64,000 bases of DNA from Meandrina meandrites (taxonomy: Eukaryota > Cnidaria > Anthozoa > Scleractinia > Meandrinidae). The stretch is taken from contig OY855915.1 in the NCBI GenBank assembly GCA_963693305.1, positions 13,425,840-13,489,839 on the forward strand, in the 5' to 3' direction. The notes under the pieces are model-generated. The model saw nothing but the letters and a program-made list of their open reading frames with translations. It ran no database searches and had not been told where the DNA came from. The position numbers and the translations under genes were made by a program. Positions 44,670-56,665 of the stretch are shown one piece after another. How positions within the stretch are numbered: the stretch's first letter is position 1; every line of letters begins with the position of its first letter.

Positions 44670-44812
44670 AGGTAATCACATGATTTCAAGTGCAATTTGG
44701 GATAAATAAGCACAAGTAAAGTTATCAAAGGCTAACAACATTACACGAGCCCGTAGGGCGAGTGCAATTTGTAGGCAATTTTTACAGAAAAATCATGTGA
44801 TAACTTATTAAT
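44670..44812. repeat. Palindromic MITE-like element
   Basis: GTAATCACATGATT...AAGTGCAATTTG on the left faces GAGTGCAATTTG...AATCATGTGATAAC on the right, around ACGAGCCCGTAGGGCGAG. It resembles the element at 6334 in its ATCACAT-type arms and CGAG-flanked centre. Confidence 0.55.
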
Positions 44813-44991
44813 AATATTCATGACAAAACAATATTCAGTCAAAACAAGGTCAAGCAACGTACAGGTTTCTCATGTTTTAAAAGTTTTTAAGCCGAAAATT
44901 TCGGCTAAATAGTTCAACGAATTGTATGAAAAAAGGATTCTGGGTTTTACCTCTTCCAGAGATTTTTTCTGCTTCTGATAACAGGGCCCGT

Positions 44992-45102
44992 GTAGAGGGA
45001 GGGGCTGGGGGGGCTTTAGCCCCCCCACTTTTTTACAGTAAAAAGAAAAATAATAAGAACTTAAGTAAATAAGCAAGTAAAGAAAGAAATAAAGGAAAAA
45101 AA

Positions 45103-45148
<46 letters not shown>

Positions 45149-45915
45149 GAACAAACAATTACTAAAAGTTTTTCATTTGAATGCCTTTTTAAAAGCTGCT
45201 GATAAATTTTGTTTTAGAGTTCCATATTGGTTAATCATGTATCGAGTGCTTCTGGTAAATGATCATTCAGTTTCCACTGACCGAAGAATAAACATTTTGC
45301 CCAAATTGCAGATCGTAGCAATAACAGAAAGAGAAATACCGTTCACAACGTTAAGCTGAAGTATAGCAAAAATCGTCAGACTCCTGTTTTGTAAAGGCTA
45401 ATGGCAGTAGTACTGATTTGGAGTAAATTATATTGCTTCAAGCATGATTTGATAGTAAATCTATAGGTCTGGTTCTAAATGTTTAGCATGCTTGTACTGT
45501 AAAAGTATTACAATAATATAGCAAGGCTGATAAGTACTATGTGAAAAAGTAACTTTGCAAGACACCAACACGACCAGAACGATAAAGTAGGGCTACAATC
45601 GCGGACAGCCATTCCGTCCTTTTTGGGACTCATCTGTGTGGTGTAGCAAATCTAAATAATGCCAGCTCGAAGGCCAGCGTAAATAAATTGCAATAATGTC
45701 TTGTAGATCCTGGTACGTTAGCACCATTGTTGTTTGTGGACAGTTGCTGTTTCAAGTTGTAAAAACATTGCACTGTAACACAGTTTGTTCATTTTAAATC
45801 CACCTTGCGATATCTGAGAGTAACTAAAACCCTAAACCCCCCCCCCCCCCAAAAAAAAAAAAAAATCTGGCTCACGCTTGAGCCCCCCATTCAAAATCTT
45901 GCTGCACGGGCCCTG
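44992..45915. mobile_element. 924 bp non-autonomous TIR DNA transposon
   Basis: Ends CAGGGCCCGTGTAG and, reversed, CAGGGCCCGTGCAG, with GATAA duplicated on both sides (44,987-44,991 and 45,916-45,920). Subterminal G/C runs form small palindromes (GGGGGCTTTAGCCCCC). It contains an (ATT)n run at 45,102-45,148 and a poly-C/poly-A run at 45,838-45,867. No transposase ORF. The CAGGG ends are hAT-like, but hAT elements make 8 bp duplications, so the superfamily is open. Confidence 0.8.
45102..45148. repeat. (ATT)n microsatellite
   Basis: About 15 ATT units inside the TIR element. Confidence 0.95.
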
Positions 45916-46316
45916 GATAAGCTTTCTTGCCGAGCTTTGCTTGGACGCTTTCGACGGCCAGCCAAGTGCAGCTGTTTTGCTTTCCCGTCAACACTTTGGA
46001 CGAAACAATTCTTGTCCTGTATAATAGAAAACCTACAGGTTTTGTGCTCTTAGTACAATTGTCTTTCAAATGATGAGGCTATCTCATTGTGGCTATAACC
46101 TTCGCCAATGTGTTTGTTTTTGAACTCAACGTAAATAAATTCTCTCAAGCAAAGTGTGAAGCTCAGACGACTCGTAGTTTTGATTTCGTTGGCATTTCCC
46201 TTCTTCAGAAAACACTTATTCCAAAAAGAGAACCCAACACCAGTGCTTTTCAGTGCTATGGTAATTAGAGCTGTCTTCATGTCCTCTACTGTGCTCAAAA
46301 CACCAGCCATTTTTTT

Positions 46317-46821
46317 TCCTCCCCACTCAAAGCAGATCCAACATTTGCGCCATTCAGATCGGGTGGAAGCGTTTGATTGGCTCTCTGTGGGTGCCTTTGT
46401 TTATCAACCAATCAGAATGCTCTGTTTTGTTACCTCTTTTTGCACTGAATTACCTTATTTCTGCACTAAATTTCCTCATTTTTGCATCAAATTTACTAAA
46501 AACTGCATTTCTCTAAGCCAATCAGATTCTAAATTTTTTTTCATGTTTATTATCATACAGTTAAGCATGCCCAGGGATATGCACGAACTGAAACGACTGA
46601 GGATGACAACAAATGAAATGATCCTGAATGTAACATTCTCGGTGTTGTACATTTAAACTTTATGCTAATTATGTTTATATTGTTTTCGTCGGGTTTCAAG
46701 ATCAGTAAAGTAACTTTACTTTTAATTTAGTCCGAGAGTAGAGGAGGAGTATGAGTAGATGAGCGAACGGTTTCCATAGTTTAAATCTGTTACAGTCATA
46801 GAAGAAAGTAAACAATGTTCT
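46317..46821. other. No gene seen; CCAATCAG-type repeat phrases
   Basis: CCAATCAGA occurs at 46,409 and 46,519. The 166-codon plus-strand frame ending at 46,656 has no motifs and overlaps the candidate exon on the other strand. It is not called. Confidence 0.35.
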
Positions 46822-47001
46822 AATGTGTTGTTCCAGAAAATATCCATACCCCTCTCACAGAAGGTTTTTTGGTTTGAATCCCCCCACCCCTCTGGAAATA
46901 CTTTGCTTTAAAAAGTTTGGCTTTCAAGACCCCCCACCCCCTTGGAATTTCCATTGACCTTCTGTGGGGTGGGTATGGATATTTTCTGGAACTGCACAAT
47001 G
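46822..47001. mobile_element. Small TIR element (MITE), about 170 bp
   Basis: Termini TTCCAGAAAATATCCATACC and the mirrored GGTATGGATATTTTCTGGAA, plus ACAGAAGGT facing ACCTTCTGT, enclose two C-rich runs. TIRs are about 40 bp with a few mismatches. Confidence 0.8.
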
Positions 47002-47178
47002 CTGTTAAATGTCTGCTCAATTCCTTGTATAAAGTTAACTTACAAACATATTCAAGTGATTTAAAGAACAGCACTCTAGAAAATTAATTTTAGTCCAAGA
47101 GTATGATAAATGACCATAAGGTTCTATAGTTAAATTTTACAGTTACAGTACAACTACTCATTTCTTGTTCACAAAATA

Positions 47179-47724
47179 GCACAATATCCTAATATAAATA
47201 AACTGCAGAACGATATTAACTTCTCTATCGATCAGCTGAGACAAATTTTCAGTTTGCCACACTCTGTTGTACTTGAATCCTATGTGAAAGGATTTCAATT
47301 CAAGGTGCTCAACTCTATTTTATACACTAATTCAAAATTACACAAAATAGGCTTCAAAACGGATGACCTATGTTCATTTTGCAGGGCAGAACTGGAAAAG
47401 TTGTACCATCTTTTTTATCAATGCTCCTATGTTAAACGGTTCTGGAGTGGGTTTCAAGCTTACTGGCACCAAATCTCAAATCAGCAGGTTCATCTTTCCT
47501 TCCAAGATGTTTTATTTGGAATATTATCCAAACCATGCCCTTCACTCAACTTACTGAACTATTTTATAATAATTGGAAAACTATTCATATGGGACTGCAG
47601 AAGGTGCCAAATTCGACCCAAAATTCAAGGATTTCGAACTAAAATTGCCATTAAATATGAAACGGAAAGCAAGATCAAAAAGAAAGATTATTTTAAGAAA
47701 AAGTGGGTACTAATCCCAATTTAA
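47179..47724 (+). pseudogene. LINE C-terminal fragment with zinc-finger (zf-RVT type)
   Basis: An open plus-strand frame from about 47,179 (INKLQNDINFSIDQLRQIF) to a stop at 47,722 encodes the C-terminal part of a non-LTR retrotransposon RT protein: YVKGFQFKVLNSILYTNSKL, then the zinc-finger pattern CSFC...HLFYQC, then a Trp-rich region and a basic tail. There is no RT catalytic core, so it is a 5'-truncated copy. Its 3' flank (47,725-47,960) is AT-rich and may be the 3' UTR. The frame is unbroken, suggesting a fairly recent insertion. Confidence 0.75.
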
Positions 47725-48143
47725 TCTATGTTGTATTTCCATTTTTCTGTTAATAACGTAAGGATGGTATTATTATTTGAATAGTATGACATCTGCAATT
47801 TCTTTTTTCTTTAGTACAGTTATAATTATTGTGAGCAATGTTATCGCATTTGTAACTTTCAATTGAATTGTCAATAAGTAAGTAAGCTCAGTACTGTTAG
47901 TTATTTAGTGTGTTTAGTTATCATTATCATAAGCTAGTTATGTTGTATTGTAATTTATTATATGGCAACAATAGTATGTGCGCTCTGATTGGCTGATGAG
48001 CGGGCAAGATTTTCTTGTAATGACCGGGCATTATAAAAATTTTTCTTGCCTTAGCTTTTTATATCTTTTTAAGGGTCAAACACTTGTAAACACAGGTCAG
48101 TTTGTTTTGTGAAAACCTGCGCACTACGTGATCAAAACATGCA
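47725..48143. other. AT-rich spacer, probable LINE 3' UTR plus repeat
   Basis: Likely tail of the LINE fragment to about 47,965, then a GCTCTGATTGGCTGATGAGC phrase (47,982-48,001) typical of a dispersed element. No gene. Confidence 0.4.
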
Positions 48144-48602
48144 ATGCGACTTCTCTATAGTGAGAAGTGTAGTAATGTTAAATCGAACTTTCTTCAGTTC
48201 TATCAGATGACATCAGCAATTCCAAAATGTCTTTTTGTTTCAGGCAAAAATATTAACGTAGATAAGGGGATTCTCGACATCAGTAAGCCAGTTGCTCTAG
48301 GTCCAAATACTGAAATAGATTTACATGTATGTAAAATGAAATGCAAAGACTACTACAGACTATTTATTGAACGAAAGTACACGTGTCCTACAGTTTTTCG
48401 GAAGTGGTCTTACTACTTCGACAGAGACATTACAAAAGAATACGAAAACTGTTTAAAACATACTAAGGCTATCTGCCAAGATATAAAAGTGCTACAAACG
48501 ACATTCAAATTATTACATCATATTATTGTCACTAAAAGATATTCAATATCCTCACCAAATAATGCAGCTTCCACATGCACACTTTTTGACACGTGTTTTT
48601 GA
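48144..48602 (+). pseudogene. Second LINE fragment (RT C-terminal region before the zinc finger)
   Basis: A 152-codon frame with LINE-type phrases in order: NFLQFYQMTSAIP, KMKCKDYYRLFIERK, RKWSYYFDRDI and TTFKLLHHIIVTKRY. It corresponds to the region just upstream of the zinc finger. The frame then degenerates and ends at a TGA (48,600), so the finger is lost. It overlaps in domain space with the copy at 47,179, so the two are separate insertions. Confidence 0.6.
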
Positions 48603-51600
48603 TGCATGTTAATACATACCCGCTAAGTAAGACTTACGTCTCTGTGGACAAAATATGGACCATAAACAGGTAATAGAAACAAACCTCGCAGTGTCCCCGG
48701 AGACAGTCGATAGCACTCTGTATTTATTATTCACCACTGAATTTTCCTTCAGCTGAATGACATGAGTTTATTCATTCAAGAAAGTTTTAGCCTGCATGAC
48801 GGTTTCCGATTTCGAATTTGCATTGAGAAATATCCTTTCATTCAAGTTAAATTTTTGTGTACAAGTTTATTTTTGTGTTTTGTGTGACTCTCAAGTATGA
48901 AAAAGAGAATAGTGAATACAATCTTAGCTTTTGGCCACATTTTAGAATAACTTTGTGCTCATACCTATCCGGGTTTCAAGCCGCACACGTCCTGATTATA
49001 TATAATTGCGTGCAAATCCAAAAAAACCTGGATTTCAGTTTAGGTATATAACAAAACCCGTTGTTCCATACCAAGCTGAGCGGACTGATGATCTTTATTA
49101 GTCATCCAGTGTTTGAAATCCTCCTATGTATATCGCACAATGCTTCCAGTCTTACTCAGTACATTAATAATTATTAAACTTTTAAACTGGATTCCACTGT
49201 AGTAAAGAATATAACTACCATGTTTAAAAAAACTTAGATCCTTTTAGAATTACTTGAATTATTCAGACTGACTCTCCTCGATTGCAAAGCCGTCAAACAA
49301 ATTATTACGCCACAAAATTCAAAGCTTGATCCATTCCTTCCATTCCAGTGCACAGTCATTTTGGAAACGTTTTCTTGAAGCCTTCAGAAATCTTAGTAGT
49401 CTTGTCACAGTTCGCACTTTAAGGTCCAGAAATCAAAATTTCTTTTTAAGTTAACTTGATAATAGGTTCTCTTAGCGTTTGATTGCTTTAAAATTGCCAA
49501 AGAAAGAATGTCGAAACTTTGGTTCATTCGACCTTTAAGTTCTTTGTATTAGTAATTTTAGACATTGTTATTGTTTGCAGTTTTGAATCTTGTGTAATGG
49601 AACATGGTGAATTGTCATAATTAGATTTTATTCACGGCTTTGGAGGGTAAACATTGACTGGGAAGGTTTTTGGAAGCCTCAAAACCAGCAATGCTATGTC
49701 CAAGTTTTCTCCACTGATATAGAATTCAGGGCTTGATTCACTAGAAATGTAAACTTGGTGTACTTTATTGTGTTCTGGCAAAGGCAAATTTTAAAACTTC
49801 CTTTTCAAAAAAAGATACCATGTTTCCAAGTTTATTATCAAATTTTTACTCTCCTAGAAGCCAATAACCTTGTAATTTTTGAATTCGTCAATTTCATTCT
49901 TGCCAGAACGCAAAAGAGGTTACGATTTATCACTAGGTTCTATAGTTGTTTAATTAGGTGCACTATTCTAGCTAAATCCTTGGACAGCAAGTCGCATTTA
50001 CTGCAGTTTAACTTCAAGAGCTTGTAACATCAGTCTTAATGGTGATTAACCAGTAAAACTACAATCATCGTATAATTCCATCATTACCTAAAATCTTTGA
50101 TGAATTTTAGGGGAATCATTGTTCAAAACTCAGAGAGATTACAGCTTTCCAAGATAAAACCCCTTCAAGAAATTTTGCTAATGAATTTATTAATGAGCAA
50201 GGGTCCTGTGAGACCTTAAGCTGCAAGAAAAAATATATGCTTTTCGGAGTGACCTTCTCCTTTTGCTTTAAGGTTACTGTAGACCTAATCATGGCCCAAA
50301 TTTTGCACGAAAAAGGTTCTTCGCTCATTCAAAAACCTAAACATTGATTTATGGTTTGGTGAAAAAATTAATTTAAAATTGTTAAATAAAGATTGCAAGA
50401 TATCGAGGAAAAACTGCTTTTGAGAAGAGTTAATAAATACATGTAGCAAAAGGTGTTGTAATCCTAATTGTGATGTTACCACTACAGAGAAGCCTTTATT
50501 AGAACATTAACTGTTTGTTTTCTTTGACTGTAGTTATATTTCATTTGATTGCATGATTTTCCAATACCAACACCAATACAGAAAGCAATATTTTTTATAA
50601 ATTCAGTTCATCGCCATGTCATGGGAGCATATTTTAGGTCTCTTCCTGAGCACACCCCTGTAGTTTGATAGGAGTTCTCCCTTCTGTAAAGAGTCTTGGA
50701 GTTTTTACGAAGTTTCTTGGGGACTTGGAGTCATTTTCAACCCAGAGTCAAGATCAGACGTAGGTCATGATTGTTGAGATTCTACTCATTTTCCTTTTCA
50801 TTTTGCATTGTTGAATTTGTAATTTAATTTGTTTCCCTTGCTTAGACAACTGTGCATTTCTTTTTAGTTTTCACCGCAGATGTTGTAATAGTCGGCTCAG
50901 CTTGATCCCAATAAGACCAATAAATGTGTTGAAATTGCTGTCCATATTTTGCCTCACTGTAATCAGCAGTTTTCTTGCTTGCTAAAGTACAACTTTGTGA
51001 AATTTCCTTAAGTTCTTATGATGACTGATTAGTTTGAAATCATGCCTTTCTGGCAAGACAATTGATCAACTGTGCACACACAGAATTTAAATTTTGGTCA
51101 GCATTGAATCCAAAGAGTGCAGAAACTGAGTTCAGCCACCTTAAAACTACCATATACAATCATGGTTTTCTCTTGGTTTCTCACCTCCGAACGATGTAGC
51201 ATGTCCATGTTAAATGCAGATACGTAAAACCCTATATCAAGTTTAAGCTTAAAGAGCTGGCTTTTTAACTGTTGAAATGAAGTGATTGTGCAGAAAAACA
51301 TAGCAGACTCCAAAGACACTTCCGCTTATGTCATTGGAATGTCAGTCACCAACAACTGTGCTTTCTGAGAACCACTCTCTCACACTTAACAAACAAGGAT
51401 TTGCTTTTATATCACATAACTGTATTTATTCACTTAAGATCATAGGAATGATGACAAGTGCTTGGCATAATATTAAAAAATTTGCTGTGTACTGAATGAA
51501 TGCTTGAAGATTGAGATGAGTTTTGCAAGTGATGAATGAAAGATCTGTCAGGTCAGTATTGTTTATAATGTAAAAACAGATCAATAAGTATTCCTGAGAA

Positions 51601-52059
51601 GGATGACTTGAGTAAATTAAAAAGTGTGACTTTTATGGCATGCTGTTGTCCATAAATGACTTTTTGGATTTTGTCCATGTACTGTGTGACTTTTCACTTT
51701 TGTTTTGAGAATGCAAGCACTGTAATGAGTAACTTTTGAAAACAAATTGTCATAAGTACGAAATGTGGTCAAAAAAATTTCCTATTATTCTGGGTGTGTC
51801 TTATAACAGAGTATGTAGTTGACATTTTCATTATGCTTACTTGTCACCTTTTACTGAGTGAATAAATACAGTATGTTAAAAAAGGAAAATTGATTAACGG
51901 TCTACATTAATACCCATCTTGAAATCTCCCAGAATTGCGATGACTACAGACAAAAGAACGGTCACACAATATTTTCCTGTTCGACCTCCGCTTGAGAAAA
52001 AGTCAAGAGGTAAGTAGTGGTTTAACCATTTCTTTTTGGAATGTTGAATGGCTAACTTC
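48603..52059. other. No gene seen
   Basis: A 3.4 kb AT-rich stretch. Short open frames are scattered (for example 48,857-49,051 and 49,755-50,027) but none has coding motifs, splice logic or repeats I can name. Confidence 0.4.
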
Positions 52060-52470
52060 ATGGTCAGTGAAGAGTGAAATCGTTTCAACACCCAGTCAAG
52101 TTTATTATCGTAGTGTCAAGATTTTAAAATATGATTAAGCAATGTTTAACACATGCAAATATTGTACTATCTTGTTCAAGGTGATTTCATGTATCAGTAT
52201 AAAGTCGAAACATTTCAAAATATTTTGTATAGACAGAATGTTCTTAACATTTTTTGTTCACAAAAGGCAACAAACGATTGTTATTCATGTTCAGTGAAGG
52301 GTGAAATATTTTCAAAGACCCGATTAATTCTAAGCTTATTATCGTAGCACAGGTGATTTGTAAGTTGTTTAACACATGTAAAAATCGAACTCTCTTGTTC
52401 AAGGCGAATTTATAGCAAAGGTCCGAATCATTTCAAATTATTTTACATAAATAAACCTTTTCAATTTTAA
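52060..52470. repeat. Diverged tandem duplication, about 230 bp unit
   Basis: GTCAGTGAAGAGTGAAAT / TTCAGTGAAGGGTGAAAT, TTATTATCGTAG, GTTTAACACATG, and CTTGTTCAAGG recur in order at 52,060-52,285 and 52,290-52,470. Confidence 0.7.
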
Positions 52471-53685
52471 TAAAATTCGAAGAAAGGATTGAACAATCTG
52501 GAGGCAAAGCTCCACGACTACAAGAAAATAAATAGGGACTGCTGGTAGTCTAACTTTTATACTGTTAAGATTCACTCCCAAAATTTATTCTGCAGTAGCC
52601 GGCGTCCATTTCATGTGTTTTTTGACTTAATGCAATGCAAAATTTTATTAGCGAAAATTTTTCTTTTACGATTACTACTTATGTAGACTATATTGGAAAA
52701 CCTGTTTAACTAAAATAAGACAACAGTAAAAAACTACTGTTAACATCTGTGTGTTTAATTTTACAAGTGCTAAGTTAGCATTTGTTTAAATAAACCTGCA
52801 TATTTTCACTCTATCTGCACAGAAACTTCATCTTCTGAGATCCCAGCAAAAGATAACTGCACAGAAACAACGCGTCAATGAATGAAATGATGTCACTAGC
52901 AAAGCTTCTAGTGGCGTGTTTATGCAATCAAATGTTGCAGAAGCAAATCTTCCTCTCACTGCTTTGCTGGGGACATCATCTTCTTTCCTCAAGTGTTCTG
53001 CAAACCAATCCATGTGCAAATCGATGGATTGCGAGATCATGTTGGCCGAAATAACAAAACTTGAGTTAAGAGGAAGGATGTTGGGTTAATGTTATGCTTC
53101 AAGAGCCAGTAAAACAGAACTCTACAACTGTAAAATTTTTAAAATTTGCCATGGGAGCATGTCCGGACCCATAGGAGGGGAAGGGTCATTGGCCCTCCCA
53201 TTTATGTGCCCGGCTGCTTAATCCGTATGCCCTCCTGTCAGAAATCTTAATGAATCCCCTGACCATATGGTTGTATATTAAAACCAGGTGGTTTAGCCTT
53301 AAATATTTCGTATGTTATTGTTTATGTAATGGATTAAGACTGCACAAACAATGAATGAAATGAACAGCTGATCAACCAGCAAGCATGTGCACAAAGCACG
53401 CTAGCGTCAGAACAACCAAACCAAGCAGATAAACACTTAGAGTGTAGAGTTTCATCCTCATGGCTGTCTGACTATACGTTTTTATTGTGAGGAATTCAGG
53501 ATAAGGTTTTGATCTTTTTTTACAAGGCCGCATTTCGGAAGACCTTTTCTCAAAGCTTTTAAACGTCAAAGAAATTCTGTCAGCGCTCAAAATATTTTTA
53601 GTCTGTTGAAAGTGTTTAGTTTTATTCATTTTAACAATTTACTCGGGATAAAAGCGAAATGCGCGAATGTAAATCGCAAAATTTG
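52471..53685. other. No gene seen; one transposon-end-like fragment
   Basis: 53,155-53,235 (GCATGTCCGGACCCATAGGAG, with a short GGGCC-rich stretch) resembles the end of a decayed GC-rich DNA element. Otherwise AT-rich without features. Confidence 0.35.
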
Positions 53686-53721
53686 AAAACTGGGGAATAT
53701 CATCTGATATTCCCCAGTTTT
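53686..53721. repeat. Perfect 17+2+17 palindrome
   Basis: AAAACTGGGGAATATCA, a TC spacer, then its exact reverse complement. It sits at the edge of a segment with GACGTGTTTAGACCAATCA that looks like a dispersed element. Confidence 0.9.
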
Positions 53722-54701
53722 GGCTGCATCATGTGACGTGTTTAGACCAATCATAGGCACAAAAAATATTTGATGGATTATAAAGACCTATAGGTAATAT
53801 GGCTTACATATTGTTAATGGAATACAGCTCTTGATACAGGCCGCTTGTTATACCTCAAGATTTTCTCATGCCCCATTTTTCAGATATTAACTGGTTCAAA
53901 AGAAGGGAAACCGAAGCCATCTCGTGGGTCTGAAGCAGAAATGTAAACTCTGCATACCAACGCAACAAAATGTGAAACAAAGATATTGGTTACAGAACCG
54001 AACCTTATTTCACCATAAGCCTTCCAATTCAAAATTAAACGCCTAATGTAACAGATACTTTTTTAGTCTTTAAGATTCAGACTTCAATTTAAACTTAGCC
54101 AACTATTCAGATCACCTTGGGTAGCACAGATTTATCTTTTCAGCACAGATTTATCTTAACTTCTTATAATTCTATGAATATGCCTAGTTATTCAAAGACA
54201 TTAAGCAAATGTCAAATATTAAAATAATCCACCAAACTTCTTTAATTTCAAAGCACAAGCTCTGAACCCTTCAAGTGAACTGAAAGATTATTTTGTAATA
54301 TATATAATGTGGTAGCCACTATGACATACAACTTTCACTCACTGAACAAATGAAATGGGACTATGATCACCAATGGTAAGGCATCATTGCCTTGAATACT
54401 CAATCTAAAATACTCTAAAGTAAATTGACAGTCTCAACTCAATACTTGGGTCAAAACTCAAAGTTTGTGTTTTTAGTTTCAAGTCGTGAGTATCAAGTCT
54501 TGAGGATTGAGAAACAACTTGTTCTCAAATATGCACACTCCTAAAGCCTTTTGAGGAAATGGTTTAGTTTTTTATCAAGAAAGAATGAAAGCCACTCGCA
54601 CATCATGTGTACAAGAGTTTTATGTTGACCATTAGTACGAAAATGGTGTTTCACATCCAATCTAGAATACAAACATTCAATGATATATTCGATGATATAA
54701 A
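53722..54701. other. No gene seen
   Basis: AT-rich flank upstream of the duplicated gene copy. A short internal repeat (GCACAGATTTATCTT) lies at 54,125-54,160. No coding frame. Confidence 0.4.
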
Positions 54702-55801
54702 GATGTTGCTGCATTTCACTGTATATGAAATGGCTTCAAAACTCCAACTTCATAAGCACTTTGTTTAAATGGTTTGCTGTCAGCATTTGAATAACCAAAC
54801 TTGTCCGTGCAGTAAATGTATCTTGTGTGTTTTTGACGGGGTTCAAGAAAGTGTGTAAATATTTTTTTATATTTTTTTCCATATTAATTTTTGCAGGATC
54901 TTCATGCCGTACACCAGTGACGAAACACTTAGAGAAAGCCCATTCCTCATTATGTGATGCTGAAGATGCCTATGGGGTGGATTAGTTACAGTTACACTTA
55001 CCTGTATCCAGCACCCACAGACACCTACATGTAAGAGCTCTGAACGGCAGGACCAGCCACTGTCACCAATCTTTGGTCATTCGCCAACTGTGTAAACACA
55101 AGTTGAAGGAAATGTTTGTATCAGAGATACTGTAGTAAAATTAGTGGTAATGTTCAAGATGGTAATGACCAAGTCAATGCAGTTGCAGCTAATTGCATAC
55201 CTTCTCAAGGTCTTCATTTGGAGCACATATGGATTGAACTTTCTCCATTTTATTCATGACGACATTGTTGGGACAGTGATATCCAGTGTTATCACCCTCT
55301 TGTTATGGGAAGAGTTTGTTGTACATTTTTCCAAATATCTTATGTGAACATAAGCTTAAACTTGATTGAATGGCCTTTGGATGAATTGACTACAACCTAC
55401 GGTTCTTCCATGCAGAGTCAGGTGTAAAACTGGAAATAGAAGACTATTATCAAGTCTGCCAAGAAACTATGATGGCATATTTTGGTCACAAGTGGATTGC
55501 CTTGAATCGGGGCCCTATGTGGCAGTATGATGAGGATGATTGTATCCCTCCCATTCTTAACAAAAATATGGAAGCTGTTGGTTATGCACCTGTATCAAAT
55601 GATATCAGCACACTGTGGTCAAATTTGAGTAGCAGTGAAGTTTGTGAGCTATTACAACATGGTGTTGACCAAACAGAAATGGATAAAAGACACGGCGTCA
55701 CCCAACAAAAGGGAAGACAGTCTCAAAATAGTTGGTATCTACAAACCAGGAAAGGTAAGTAAATATTAATATGGAATCTAATAACAGTACCACTTTCTAA
55801 A

Positions 55802-55867
<66 letters not shown>

Positions 55868-56665
55868 GAGAAGAAAACCAAGTGACTAGGGTGTATATAT
55901 TTACTTTCATGGTGTATGTAATAAGTCTCATTTAAAAAAAATTGTACATGTTGGTAAGGTGGTTTCACATTTACAGCAATTACTGTAAAATAACTGGTGT
56001 GTTTTCCTTTCTTTTGTACATTTGTTTTTAGGCACTTGTTAATATTGCTGGCCTGGGACCAACACAACTTAAAAAGAGGATCAGTTTTGTCTGGATTTTC
56101 TAGAGATGCTTCTATCGAGGTATATGCAGTTCTTTTCTCAATTAAATGTTGCAGGGTTCATATTCTGATATGGGGACATTTTTCTACATTAAACTACAGT
56201 GTGAGCACATGTACACTATAATCCTTAAGATCCTAACAATGCCAACTTTCAATAGCAGCCTTAGCAGTGCTTGGAGTATCCATTTCTAAGTCTGATCAAT
56301 ATCAAAATATGTCAGGGCTACACAAACCTACTTTTTAAATAAAACTTCAGTGCTGGGCACCTCAGGTTTGATGATATGGAGCCTTCTTAGAGAACATGCT
56401 TGTAGCTCATAATAGTGTTATGAAAATGAAAGAAGAACTTTGACTGATTCCTAACAAAGTGAGTAATCAAATTTCAAGGCCGCTGAACAATTATAGCTCA
56501 CGTCCTAGTCCGCCGTAGCTTGCATAGGACGAAATAGTTTTTCAGTAGTGGTTTGCAAAAATTAAACTTGATTTTAAGATCACAAGCAAACTTGCCATTG
56601 GTAATGTCCACGTGAAATGTTTATTGTTTAGCAGCTTTCATGGTTAGACTGTGGTTTTGGTTAAC
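54702..56665. repeat. Segmental duplication, copy A (partner of 62,090-64,000)
   Basis: Begins at GATGTTGCTGCATTTCACTG and continues collinearly, over 90% identical by eye, including the introns and an (ATT)n tract. The partner runs off the window, so the right boundary of the homology is unknown. Confidence 0.95.

Larger units (their letters stand above)
44951..46016 (-). pseudogene. Exon of an unknown gene interrupted by a transposon
   Basis: On the minus strand an acceptor (TTCTATTATACAG, to 46,017) precedes an open frame (CFVQSVDGKAKQLHLAG, then RRKRPSKARQESL) that runs into the 924 bp element at 45,915. On its far side, with one copy of the GATAA duplication, the frame continues without a stop (SEAEKISGR) to a GTAAAA donor at 44,950. 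Phase continuity across the insertion supports a real exon of about 137 bases. A possible upstream exon begins at the ATG at 46,310 (MAGVLSTVEDMKTALIT). The family is unknown. The protein is basic and hydrophilic. Confidence 0.4.

Noticed and set aside
44992..45915. Assigning the TIR element firmly to hAT
   Set aside because: The CAGGG ends suggest hAT, but the visible target duplication is 5 bp (GATAA), not 8 bp, so the superfamily was left open.
46156..46656. 166-codon plus-strand ORF
   Set aside because: No motifs, Phe/Cys-rich low-quality composition, overlaps a better candidate exon on the other strand.
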